64,000 nucleotides of DNA, taken from assembly GCA_041392805.1 (NCBI GenBank), contig JAWKLJ010000002.1, positions 1,069,001 through 1,133,000 on the forward strand. The letters run 5' to 3'. Under the pieces are notes generated by a model, which worked only from the letters and a program-made list of their open reading frames with translations, did no database searches and was not told the origin of the DNA. The translations under genes were made by a program, and so were the position numbers. Positions 42,777-51,684 of this stretch are shown here, piece by piece (position 1 is the stretch's first letter; every line of letters starts with the position of its first letter). This DNA comes from Saprospiraceae bacterium. Its GTDB lineage: Bacteria; Bacteroidota; Bacteroidia; Chitinophagales; Saprospiraceae.

Positions 42777-45125
42777 CTACCAGCTTAATTGCTTCGAAAC
42801 GGTTACGGTTGCTCCTTTGGTTTGCATATAAACCTTTCCGGTCTGATCATACACCGTGCAGGTTGCTACCATTTTAAAATCAGTGGCTTCCTCAATGGTC
42901 ACTTGCACAAATAAGGCTTTTTCAAAAGGAATTTTTTCATAAAGCACAGCGGAATCCGTTTGCAAAGGAAGGCTTTTTGCCCCTTCCATGAATCGCTGTA
43001 CCCATACCACCATCCCCTGATATTGAATATCGGCAAAAAAGGTATTAACAGATTTAACCGGGAATTGCCCTTGGGCCGCAAGTGGCACCATAGGTGCTTT
43101 GCAGGATAAAATAATCTGTTTTTCTGTCAAATCCAGTATTTGCTCAATACCTTGGAAGTATTTACCATGGAAAAGGGAGCCATCCTGGTACAGAACAGCG
43201 CCATTAGTCGGCTGGTACGTGCCACTTAAGGTAGGGGTGAAGACTGGGGCTTCCCGTTTTATCTGCTTGTTTAGGAGTACCACTTTGGCTTTGTAATGGT
43301 AAGTAGGCAGTTTTTCTCCTTCACTCAATACGGTGGTTTCAAAAATAATCTCCTCTTTATTTTTTTCAATTTCCTTTAATTCGATCAAGTAGTTTTCCTT
43401 TTGCGTGCCGTCAAAAACAATGCCTTTGAACAATTTGGTATCCTCCACGCTAAAGACCCGGAAATCTGGGTATAAATTTTCGCAGGCCTGTGACATCCAA
43501 CCTACTGCGTTCACCACAGGGAGCACGGCTTTACCTTGGATGACATGATGGTTTAGGAAGGTATTTTCTTCTAGTGTCAAGTTTCGACGAATGCGAAAGG
43601 TTTTCAAATCTTCACTAATATAGCTAATGGCTGCCGGCAAGGTGCCACCGATAATCATTTGAGGCTGATCTGCATAGTCGACATTCAGCTCATTGACCAA
43701 CATGGCCGCACCACCCGCGCTATTGACCAAGCTAACCCCTGCTGCCTCGAATTGGGCTTTTAATTCACCACTGACCATCCCGCTATCCCACGCGCCCCAA
43801 TTGATGGCAGATACATGGGTCTTCGGATGGTTGGTTTTAAAGAGCCATCCCGCCTTGCTCAAAATCTCATTGGCCATGGCATAGTCGGTTTGTCCCACAT
43901 TACCATAAAAACCGGCGACCGATGAAAATAAAATGAGATGATCAAGTTGATCTAAAGGAACCGTTTGTAAAAGACTTAACAAGCCATCTAATTTTACAGA
44001 TAAAACATTTTCAAAATCTGCTTCCGTTTTATCCTGTATGTATTTATCTGCCAGTCGGCCGGCACCGTGCAGGATACCGGTGATTTTTCCAAATGCAGGG
44101 GTAAGGGCTGCTAATTCCTGCTGGAAACTGGCCAGGCGGGTAACATCCCCTTGTAAGTAGGCCACTTGCCCACCAGCGGCTTGTATCTGGCCAATGGTTT
44201 CGTCGATCTCTTTCTTGGCGACAATATCCTGGTAGATGGCTTTGACCTTAGGTAGGCTTGGCTTTTCTCCTTTCGCTATTAAGTCATTCATAATGAGTCG
44301 CTTAAGGTTGCTTTCGTCGGCTGCGTCATTGGCGTAAGCAGGAAGTTCATAATCAAGGGAAGAACGTCCTAATAAGATGAATTTACATTGAAAAGCTTTG
44401 GCCATCTCAATGACACAGGTCGCGGTAACGCCTCGGGCGCCGCCACTGACCAGAAAAACAGCATCGGTGGTGACGGTGGTGCGGATGATCGCATTTTCGG
44501 GCACTTTTACGGGTTGGACGCTAGTGGTTTTACGCCCCTCCTCCGAAAACGCCACTTCGATGTGCGCCACATCCGCGTCGTGTAATTCGGCGACAATCTG
44601 GGTCGCTATTTGATCGCTGCTTAGTTCGGGTTGAATATCTAGTGCGCGGCAAAAAACCGGAGACCATTCGAGGTTGAGACTTTTCACCAAGCCCGTGATG
44701 CCACCACCAAGGACGGATACATTTCCGCGTTTCCCTTGGCCCAGTTTTCCATCCAGGCGGGTGACAGTCATGAAATTAGCCCGCTGTTTTTGGCCTAAGG
44801 CATTTAAAGGTGCTTGTAAATGTTTGGCCAGGAAGAAGAGGCTTTTGAGTAGCTCGCGCTCTGCTGGGAAATGTTGGGCGAATTGGCCGTGCTGGCATTC
44901 AAAATGTGGATGTAGGTATAGGAAACTTCCGACTGTGCCATATTGGACTTGGATGGCCGAGATAGCCGTTTGGACGGCTTGATCGGAGTGTGCCAAAAGG
45001 TCGACGGATGCGGTAGAGGGTATTGGCGTAGTATTAGGAAGGTTCAGCACAACGACGCGATGGCCGACTTTTTCTAACGCGGCAACCACCTTCGCAGTTA
45101 ATGCTGAACCTTCATTTGTCACCAA
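42777..45125 (-). CDS. pfaA: PfaA C-terminal part: ketoreductase and PKS-type dehydratase
   Basis: The 782-residue frame has only a TTG at 45125 in mid-domain. In the same frame codons stay open upstream to the A-run at 45292-45301 and read a natural linker into the ketoreductase (FHGVERSEIGLRFLPKPD), so this is the second half of PfaA. The ketoreductase has LVSGGARGVT (about 228), LFSSVAGFYGNVGQTDYAMANE with Tyr415, and a structural half before it. The last 280 residues are a PS-DH-type dehydratase: NHHVIQGKAVLP with His527 and ADIQYQG as the partner Asp motif. If not translated by frameshifting it would lack a start and the synthase would lack its ketoreductase. Confidence 0.88.
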   Translation of the reverse strand: MVTNEGSALTAKVVAALEKVGHRVVVLNLPNTTPIPSTASVDLLAHSDQAVQTAISAIQVQYGTVGSFLYLHPHFECQHGQFAQHFPAERELLKSLFFLAKHLQAPLNALGQKQRANFMTVTRLDGKLGQGKRGNVSVLGGGITGLVKSLNLEWSPVFCRALDIQPELSSDQIATQIVAELHDADVAHIEVAFSEEGRKTTSVQPVKVPENAIIRTTVTTDAVFLVSGGARGVTATCVIEMAKAFQCKFILLGRSSLDYELPAYANDAADESNLKRLIMNDLIAKGEKPSLPKVKAIYQDIVAKKEIDETIGQIQAAGGQVAYLQGDVTRLASFQQELAALTPAFGKITGILHGAGRLADKYIQDKTEADFENVLSVKLDGLLSLLQTVPLDQLDHLILFSSVAGFYGNVGQTDYAMANEILSKAGWLFKTNHPKTHVSAINWGAWDSGMVSGELKAQFEAAGVSLVNSAGGAAMLVNELNVDYADQPQMIIGGTLPAAISYISEDLKTFRIRRNLTLEENTFLNHHVIQGKAVLPVVNAVGWMSQACENLYPDFRVFSVEDTKLFKGIVFDGTQKENYLIELKEIEKNKEEIIFETTVLSEGEKLPTYHYKAKVVLLNKQIKREAPVFTPTLSGTYQPTNGAVLYQDGSLFHGKYFQGIEQILDLTEKQIILSCKAPMVPLAAQGQFPVKSVNTFFADIQYQGMVVWVQRFMEGAKSLPLQTDSAVLYEKIPFEKALFVQVTIEEATDFKMVATCTVYDQTGKVYMQTKGATVTVSKQLSW

Positions 45126-45277
45126 AGTGACATGTGCATCAGGTAAGGTGAAGGTAAGAAAATCAGGTTTTGGCAGAAATCTTAAACCGATTTCACTTCG
45201 CTCTACACCATGAAAGATACCTGTTGTTATGCTAGCTGTATCAGGCTTAGCCGTTTTATTAAGCTTCGGAGCTGGAC

Positions 45278-48200
45278 TTACGACGCTAGGATTTTTTTTT
45301 TACCATTTTCTTTCACGTAAGTGACAATTTCTCCTAGGGTGCGCAGCTCGGTCAATTCGTTGGGGTTGATGCCGGTCATTTCGGGGTATTGCGCCGTGAG
45401 GGCGCCGAAGATTTCGACCCTTTTGATAGAATCAATACCGAGGTCGGCCTCCATGTCCATATTGAGTTCGAGCATTTCGGTGGGGTAGCCTGTTTTTTCG
45501 CTAACCACTTCCATGAGTATTTTAGTCAGTTGGCCGTTATCGGCAGCGTGGGCTGCAGGGGCGGGTGCTGGAGTCGCAGGTGCTGCAACCACGGCCGGAG
45601 CGGGTGCTTCCACCGTTTTGGCTGCTACCGCCGCGCCACCTTTTTGGCTCACATAGTCAACAATCTCACCTAGGGTGCGCAGCTCGGTCAATTCGTTGGG
45701 GTTGATGCCGGTCATTTCGGGGTATTGCGCCGTGAGGGCGCCGAAGATTTCGACTCGTTTGATAGAATCAATACCGAGGTCGGCCTCCATGTCCATATTG
45801 AGTTCAAGCATTTCGGTGGGGTAGCCTGTTTTTTCGCTAACCACTTCCATGAGTATTTTAGTCAGTTGGCCGTTATCGGCAGCCTGGGCTACGGGAGCAG
45901 GTGTAGGAGGTGCTTCGACTACCGCTGTATTATTAGTCGGCGGATGAATCCGCCGAGACATTTCGGGGGTTGTCGCGCCACCTTTTTGGCTCACATAGTC
46001 AACAATCTCACCAAGGGTGCGCAGTTCCGTCAATTCGTTGGGATTGATACCTGCCATTTCCGGATATTGCGCCGTGAGGGCGCCGAAGATTTCGACTCGT
46101 TTGATGGAGTCAATACCGAGGTCGGCCTCCATGTCCATATTGAGTTCGAGCATTTCGGTGGGGTAGCCTGTTTTTTCGCTTACCACTTCCATGAGTATTT
46201 TAGTCAATTGGCCGTTGTCGGAGGGCGTAGTTGTCGATGGAGCAACAGGTGCTGGCGTTAAAACAGCTGTTTGAGCAGGACTATTTGATAGCTTGGCGGT
46301 AGATTTAGCCGAGCCATTTGTGCCGTTGCCATTGCCGTTAGAATAAAGTGGTGTTTCAGGAATAATCGCCGCTACTTGTTTGGCAATGATTGCTTCCGTG
46401 GCATCTTTGATTTTTGGTTCAGTTGCTTTTGAAGAAGTATCCAGGTGACTGGATAATAATTGCAGCAATGTTTGAGCTTGCTGATTTTGCTCACCTATAA
46501 ATCGTTCAAAAATTTCGAGTGATTTCGTTTGATTTGCATTGAAAGCTGCCAAAGCCGCCTGCAATAGTTGAAGGGCTTCCTTATTCATGATTTCTTCTTC
46601 ATTTTTAAGTTGAACATTCCCGGTTTGTGCGACCGGAACTTCGATGAATTTCTCTACTTCCACTATTTTTTCCACCTCCACAATTTTCTCAATAATTTGA
46701 GGGCTGTTTCCGCCAGAAATTTGAAAACCATCATTTAAAACCTCCTCGTACGCTTTTTGCGTCGGAGCAGAAACATAATTGTAGCCACTCAAGCTTACCG
46801 ACATTTTGTTTTTTGCCGGAGGTAATGGAAATTCCCTTTTATAGGGATCAATATGCTGAAGTGTCAAACCTAGCACTTGCAATTGAACAACTGCCTGGCG
46901 GAATTGCAAGTCGCTGTCTTTTTTTGCATTAGGATTTAGCGCTAGAGCGATGTGCTCTTTTCCTTGTAATATATCTTTCACCAGGTTCGTTAGCACTTCC
47001 TTAGGACCAAATTCCACAAAGATTCGACCACCAGCCTGGTAAATGTTTTCTATTTCATTTTTGAAAAGCACGGGCTGGAGCATTTGATTCTCCAGGATTG
47101 ATTTCAGTTCCACCACATTAGAAGGGTAGGGAGTTCCTGTTGAATTGGAATATACGGGAATTTGTGGCGCTTTAAAATTTTGTGTTTGTACAAATTGACC
47201 AAAAGGCTTCTGGGCATGTTGTACAAAGGAAGTATGAAAGGCGGCAGATACAGGTAATGGAACAACTGAGAATCCTTTTTCTTTCAATTGTTGTTCGGCG
47301 TGCTGCATGGCAGCCGTGCTACCTCCGATAACGGTTTGACTGTTGGAATTGACATTGGCAATACTCACCCCTTGTAGCGCGGCAATCGCTTGTTGAACCT
47401 GTTCGACGGGTGCTTTGACAGCCAGCATGCTTCCACTGTCCACTTGTGGATCCAGTTTACCCATCGCTTCCCCTCTCTTTTTTGCCAAAGCAAGAAAAGT
47501 TTGGTCATCGATCACCTTGGCTGCCCATAGTGCGGTCAACTCCCCAAAGCTATGCCCAACCGTAAAATGAGCTTGGAAACCTGCCTTTTCCATGACTTTG
47601 AACTGGCCCATACTCAGGGCTCCAATAGCTGGTTGGACAAATTTTGTTTGTTTAAGGTTGTTCAGCTGGGCTTGCTCGGTCGCTTTAGAAAATGCGGGGA
47701 TGGGAAATATAGCCTCAGATAAACGCGCTTCGCCATTTTCGAGGAAAAGGGTATCTGCTTTTTCGAATACTTCCCGAACTTCAGGGAAAGCGTTTGCTAA
47801 TTCCTTGCCCATACCTACATATTGGGACCCTTGTCCTGCAAATAAAGCTACGACTTTTTGCGAGGCCGTATCAATACCATTCGGCCGGTAATAAATGCCT
47901 TTGGGGTGATTCCAACTGGCCTGTGAGCTTTGCAAGTTTTGGATGGCCGTTTGTAAAAGGTCGATGCAAGATTCCGGTGAATCGGCGACAAAGCCTAAGC
48001 GCGCCTGTGCTGGGCTAAGTGTCGTGTTTTTCGACGCCCTGGCCAGGTTTTCAAAGGCGGTGGTTGGATCCGCTGCGTTCAATTGCGCGAGGCTTGTTTG
48101 ACACACTGCTAAAAGTTGGCTAGGATGATCGGCATGTAGCAGGATCGTTTTGAAAGGTTCATGGATACGGTAAGCCGTAGGCTTTTCTCCCAGGTACTCT

Positions 48201-49600
48201 TCCATGGCGATGTGAACATTGATACCGCCAAAACCAAATGCGCTGACTGATGCCCGGCGTGGATAGCCATTGCGCAGCCAAGGACGCGTTTCGGTATTGA
48301 TATATATGGCAGAGTTGTCTATGTCAAACTTTGAATTGGGTTCTTCCACATTAATCGTAGGTGGCAGCACTTTATGGTGCAAAGCCAAGACAGCTTTTAT
48401 CATGCCAGCGGCTCCTGCCGCTGCCTTGGTATGCCCAACCTGTGATTTTACTGAACCGAGGGCAATGTGGTTTTTCTTGGGATTATCTTTTCCAAAAACC
48501 ATTTGCATGGAGTCGAACTCTGTCGGATCACCCGCTCCAGTGCCTGTCCCATGGGCTTCAAGTAAGCCAACGGTAGCAGCAGGGTAACCAGCGTCTTCAT
48601 AGGTTCGTTCCATGGCTAGCGCCTGGCCAGAAGAACGGGGTGCATAAACAGATTTGAAACGACCATCGCTGGAAGTACCTACACCTTTTATAACAGCATA
48701 TATTTGATCACCATCTCGTTCGGCATCTGCTAGCCTTTTTAGGACCAACATCCCAAGTCCTTCTCCGATCAGCATGCCGTCAGCGTGCTCGCTAAAGGGG
48801 CGAATATTCCCCGATTTGGAAAAAGCTGGCGTTTTGCTGAAAGACATGTACATAAATGGCGAATTGTCGGTATCCACACCACCCGTAAGCATCATATCAG
48901 CGCGCCCTTCAACCAACTCACTCAAGGACATTTTGATGGCACTCAAGGAGGCAGCACAAGCAGCATCAACGACAGAATTGATACCCCCCAGGTCGAATCG
49001 ATTGGTAATACGACCAGAAATGACATTGCCCAAAAGCCCCGGAAAGGAATTTTCATTCCAGCCAACATAGGCCTTTTTCATCTTGTCAACGATGTGTGGA
49101 ATATCTGCTTCGGCAATGCCACTAGCACGTAGGGCCCTTTCCCAAATAGGATATTGAAGGCGGGCAATCAATGGAGTGATGAGTTTTTGGCCACCGCCAA
49201 CACCCAAAAGCACACCAGTTTTTGCCTTTAAGGCTGTAGTGAATTTGGCAGATTCTCTGCCATAACCAGCATCTTCCAGGGCATCGCGCGCTGCAACCAG
49301 GCCAAGGAGCTGACTTGCATCCGTTACCTCCAAAATGTTTGGCGGTAAACCAAATTCCAAAGGATTGAAATCAATATCAGGGAGGAAACCTCCACGTTTA
49401 CAGTACGTCTTGTCAGGAGCATGTACATCCTCATCGTAATAATCTTCGATGAGCCAACGGTTGGCAGGTACATCCGTAATACTATCTTTTCCTTGAATGA
49501 TATTAGTCCAAAATGCTTCCACGTTCTTTGCATCGGCAAAGATGGCTGATAAACCAATCACCGCGATCGGTGTTTTTTGAAGGGAACTATTAATGTTCAT
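45278..49600 (-). CDS. pfaA: PfaA N-terminal part: KS-AT-three ACPs
   Basis: A 1440-residue frame ending KKKILAS. Ketosynthase: Cys215 (DAACAASLSAIK), His350 (EAHGTGTGAGD) and His390 (QVGHTKAA). Malonyl-CoA acyltransferase with the GQGSQYVGMG motif and Ser684 (VGHSFGEL). A linker with a IVEVEK repeat and a helical segment (LLQAALAAFNANQ) follows. Three acyl carrier domains, each with LGIDSIKR, have phosphopantetheine serines at 1165, 1279 and 1391. The frame stops four codons after a run of ten A; a -1 shift there joins it to the ketoreductase ORF to give 2274 residues, the normal PfaA layout. It starts 10 bases after tetR. Confidence 0.93.
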   Translation of the reverse strand: MNINSSLQKTPIAVIGLSAIFADAKNVEAFWTNIIQGKDSITDVPANRWLIEDYYDEDVHAPDKTYCKRGGFLPDIDFNPLEFGLPPNILEVTDASQLLGLVAARDALEDAGYGRESAKFTTALKAKTGVLLGVGGGQKLITPLIARLQYPIWERALRASGIAEADIPHIVDKMKKAYVGWNENSFPGLLGNVISGRITNRFDLGGINSVVDAACAASLSAIKMSLSELVEGRADMMLTGGVDTDNSPFMYMSFSKTPAFSKSGNIRPFSEHADGMLIGEGLGMLVLKRLADAERDGDQIYAVIKGVGTSSDGRFKSVYAPRSSGQALAMERTYEDAGYPAATVGLLEAHGTGTGAGDPTEFDSMQMVFGKDNPKKNHIALGSVKSQVGHTKAAAGAAGMIKAVLALHHKVLPPTINVEEPNSKFDIDNSAIYINTETRPWLRNGYPRRASVSAFGFGGINVHIAMEEYLGEKPTAYRIHEPFKTILLHADHPSQLLAVCQTSLAQLNAADPTTAFENLARASKNTTLSPAQARLGFVADSPESCIDLLQTAIQNLQSSQASWNHPKGIYYRPNGIDTASQKVVALFAGQGSQYVGMGKELANAFPEVREVFEKADTLFLENGEARLSEAIFPIPAFSKATEQAQLNNLKQTKFVQPAIGALSMGQFKVMEKAGFQAHFTVGHSFGELTALWAAKVIDDQTFLALAKKRGEAMGKLDPQVDSGSMLAVKAPVEQVQQAIAALQGVSIANVNSNSQTVIGGSTAAMQHAEQQLKEKGFSVVPLPVSAAFHTSFVQHAQKPFGQFVQTQNFKAPQIPVYSNSTGTPYPSNVVELKSILENQMLQPVLFKNEIENIYQAGGRIFVEFGPKEVLTNLVKDILQGKEHIALALNPNAKKDSDLQFRQAVVQLQVLGLTLQHIDPYKREFPLPPAKNKMSVSLSGYNYVSAPTQKAYEEVLNDGFQISGGNSPQIIEKIVEVEKIVEVEKFIEVPVAQTGNVQLKNEEEIMNKEALQLLQAALAAFNANQTKSLEIFERFIGEQNQQAQTLLQLLSSHLDTSSKATEPKIKDATEAIIAKQVAAIIPETPLYSNGNGNGTNGSAKSTAKLSNSPAQTAVLTPAPVAPSTTTPSDNGQLTKILMEVVSEKTGYPTEMLELNMDMEADLGIDSIKRVEIFGALTAQYPEMAGINPNELTELRTLGEIVDYVSQKGGATTPEMSRRIHPPTNNTAVVEAPPTPAPVAQAADNGQLTKILMEVVSEKTGYPTEMLELNMDMEADLGIDSIKRVEIFGALTAQYPEMTGINPNELTELRTLGEIVDYVSQKGGAAVAAKTVEAPAPAVVAAPATPAPAPAAHAADNGQLTKILMEVVSEKTGYPTEMLELNMDMEADLGIDSIKRVEIFGALTAQYPEMTGINPNELTELRTLGEIVTYVKENGKKKILAS
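45292..45301 (-). other. A10 slippery tract at the pfaA frame change
   Basis: On the coding strand the sequence is GGT, ten A, TCCTAGCG. In the upstream frame it reads Gly-Lys-Lys-Lys-Ile and stops at 45278. Reading back one base at the A-run gives Lys-Asn-Pro-Ser-Val-Val and stays open to 42777. Runs of nine or more A are known sites of RNA-polymerase slippage, and A-AAA-AAA is a known -1 ribosomal slip heptamer. A homopolymer sequencing error is the plain alternative. Confidence 0.8.
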
Positions 49601-49610
49601 TAATTATATT

Positions 49611-50228
49611 TTAAATAGAAATTTGGAATAGGGCTTCCTGCATTTCTAATATTTCAATTCCTTTTGGCGTACAAAGCCCCCGCATATAGGGGAGCATAAT
49701 GCTATAAGTTAGTCGCTCTTTGCTAAATTCGGTAACTGGAAATAGATCATTGTCTTTCAATAATTTGAGCAATGCCAAAACGGTTTTTCCGACTACCTCT
49801 ACATCCATGTCTTCCTGAAAAATTCCATCATTGATTCCCCATTCAGCAAGCATAATCAGTTGTTGGTGGGCAAAGTTTCCGGTATTCTGGTAAGACTCAT
49901 TCAATAAGCCAGGATGGTAATGTATGATGTCACTGAAAAAATTGGGATTGACATCGTAGGATCGCTTAATGATCTTTTGGTATAAATAAGCCATCGCTTC
50001 AATAGCATTCCCGGCTGATCTGATAATCTCTTCGTTCTCCTTTTTTATTTTGCTGTGGTAAACAGCCAAGCACGCCTTCAGTAGATCCGTTTTGTCCGTG
50101 AAATGATTATAGATCGTTCGCTTAGAGGTGTGTAATTCCGTAACAATCCGGTTAAGGGTAACAGTCTTAACACCATTTTGTACGAATAGCTTGGTGGCGG
50201 TTTCTATGATGAATTCGCTGCTTATCAT
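49611..50228 (-). CDS. TetR-family transcriptional regulator of the pfa operon
   Basis: A 205-residue protein. The N-terminal helix-turn-helix is clear: IIETATKLFVQNGVKTVTLNRIVTEL followed by HTSKRTIYNHFTDKTDLLKACL. The C-terminal ligand-binding half is divergent, as usual. It is the first gene of the minus-strand operon, with pfaA 10 bases downstream, so it is co-transcribed with and probably autoregulates the lipid synthase. Effector unknown; an acyl-CoA or fatty acid would make sense. Confidence 0.9.
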   Translation of the reverse strand: MISSEFIIETATKLFVQNGVKTVTLNRIVTELHTSKRTIYNHFTDKTDLLKACLAVYHSKIKKENEEIIRSAGNAIEAMAYLYQKIIKRSYDVNPNFFSDIIHYHPGLLNESYQNTGNFAHQQLIMLAEWGINDGIFQEDMDVEVVGKTVLALLKLLKDNDLFPVTEFSKERLTYSIMLPYMRGLCTPKGIEILEMQEALFQISI

Positions 50229-50266
50229 TAAAAAATTAGTCGTTTAATTCAAATGGTAATTTTTTT

Positions 50267-50279
50267 GTACCATTGGTAC
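50267..50279. promoter_or_regulatory. Candidate TetR operator upstream of tetR-pfa
   Basis: GTACCATTGGTAC is a perfect 6-1-6 inverted repeat, 39 bases before the tetR start. It overlaps a second mirrored pair, AATGGTA (50252) and TACCATT (50268). On the minus strand it lies between TTTG and an imperfect TAnnTTTG-like stretch (TACCATTTG), the usual Bacteroidota promoter elements, where a repressor would block transcription. The divergent gene at 50446 could be controlled by the same site. Confidence 0.45.
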
Positions 50280-50445
50280 CACAAAGAAACGAAATACCTT
50301 GGGTATCTGGTTAGGGAAGTAGAATATTAATTGAATTTTAACTAAAAATTTTTCTTTTCGCCTGCCGAATAACGGAATTTGGGTGGGAGAATCAATAGAA
50401 TTTAGTATCATTGTAACAACGAATACCAATTTAAACAAAAAAATC

Positions 50446-51672
50446 ATGAGGCGTAGAGGCTTTATTCAACAGACGCTGGGTGGAATAGCGCTTGCTGGTC
50501 TACCTTCCATCGTTCAGGCGAAGTCTCCTATTGGTTATTTGCCAAAGCTCAAAATCACTAAAATAAACTTCTATAAGGCACCTCAGCAATCACCGACCTT
50601 CAATCAAAGCAATAGCATTGTCACCATTGAAACAGATCAGGGGATTACAGGAATTGGGGAAGGCGGATCAAAGGACATGATCGAGCAACTCGCAGGGCTA
50701 TTGATTGGCCAGAATCCTTTGCAGATTGAACACCTCTGGCAATTCATGTATCGTGCCTATTTCTATACACCGGGACGTGAAAAAATTCATGCTTTAGGCG
50801 CTTTGGATATGGCCTTGTGGGATATCAAAGGCAAGGTGCTGGGGGTGCCGGTCCATGCGCTATTAGGTGGTTTGACCCGGAATCACATCGAATGTTATAG
50901 TACTGGTTTTCCTTGGAAAGGATCATTAAAGGATACGGCAAAGGCTTGTATTGAAAGTGGTTTTCGCGCCTATCGGGCCCATGGTGCAGATGGAAAGGAT
51001 GGCATTTATGACCAACACAAGCAAGTAGAAGATTCTTTCAAGGCTTGTCAGGAAATTAAAGAAGGAGTGGGCGAGGGAGATTGGGCCATTGATTTTCATA
51101 CGCGATTGGATTTGCAGCACGCGATTCGATTGAGCAACTTGATTGAACCACTTAGTCCTTTCTTTGTGGAAGATTTGGTCCGTTCGGAAAATAAAATGAT
51201 TTACCGGCAAGTCCGCCAAAAGGTAAATGTGCCCATTGCAGTAGGCGAACACTTCGGTGATAAATGGGATATTCGACCTTTGATTGAAGAAAACTTAATA
51301 GATTTTTCGCGCTTAACGCTACCCAATACTGGCGGGATTACGGAGTTCAAGAAAATTGCTGCACTTTGCGAGACCCATTATATAGGATTGGTTCCGCACT
51401 TCACGGGGCCAATTGCTACAGCAGCCTTGTTACATGCCTGTGGATCTTCTTCTGGTATTGTGCTGATGGAAATGCGCGGAGAAAAGCCACGTGAAGAACC
51501 CCACCTCCCTGTGTGTTTGGATTTTCGGGATGGAAAATTATGGCCTAATGATCGTCCAGGACTAGGCGTGACCTTCGACCCGACCAAGGCCGAATTACTA
51601 GGAACATTCACTGAATATATTAAAACCGTACCAACTTTTGTTCGACCTGATGGTTCGATCACCAATTGGTAA
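50446..51672 (+). CDS. Enolase-superfamily (mandelate racemase/galactonate dehydratase-like) protein
   Basis: ATG at 50446 gives 408 residues with a twin-arginine-like export signal (MRRRGFIQQTLGG to IVQAKS). The fold has the N-terminal capping domain (about 30-150) and a barrel. Metal ligands are suggested by DFHTRL, FFVEDLVRSE and VAVGE-like IAVGEHFGDKWD; LVPHFTGPIATAAL carries the candidate catalytic His of acid-sugar dehydratases. The KxK pair of racemases is replaced by YRAHG. Likely substrate is a sugar acid; the transporter genes downstream agree. Confidence 0.85.
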   Translation: MRRRGFIQQTLGGIALAGLPSIVQAKSPIGYLPKLKITKINFYKAPQQSPTFNQSNSIVTIETDQGITGIGEGGSKDMIEQLAGLLIGQNPLQIEHLWQFMYRAYFYTPGREKIHALGALDMALWDIKGKVLGVPVHALLGGLTRNHIECYSTGFPWKGSLKDTAKACIESGFRAYRAHGADGKDGIYDQHKQVEDSFKACQEIKEGVGEGDWAIDFHTRLDLQHAIRLSNLIEPLSPFFVEDLVRSENKMIYRQVRQKVNVPIAVGEHFGDKWDIRPLIEENLIDFSRLTLPNTGGITEFKKIAALCETHYIGLVPHFTGPIATAALLHACGSSSGIVLMEMRGEKPREEPHLPVCLDFRDGKLWPNDRPGLGVTFDPTKAELLGTFTEYIKTVPTFVRPDGSITNW

Positions 51673-51684
51673 AAATCGATACAA

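Noticed and set aside
42777..45125. KR-DH ORF as an independent gene
   Set aside because: Its only start is a TTG inside a conserved linker, and the same frame is open further upstream to the A10 run where it meets the first ORF.
45725..46261. Plus-strand ORF of 178 codons over the ACP repeats
   Set aside because: Mirror image of the conserved ACP coding sequence; no family resemblance.
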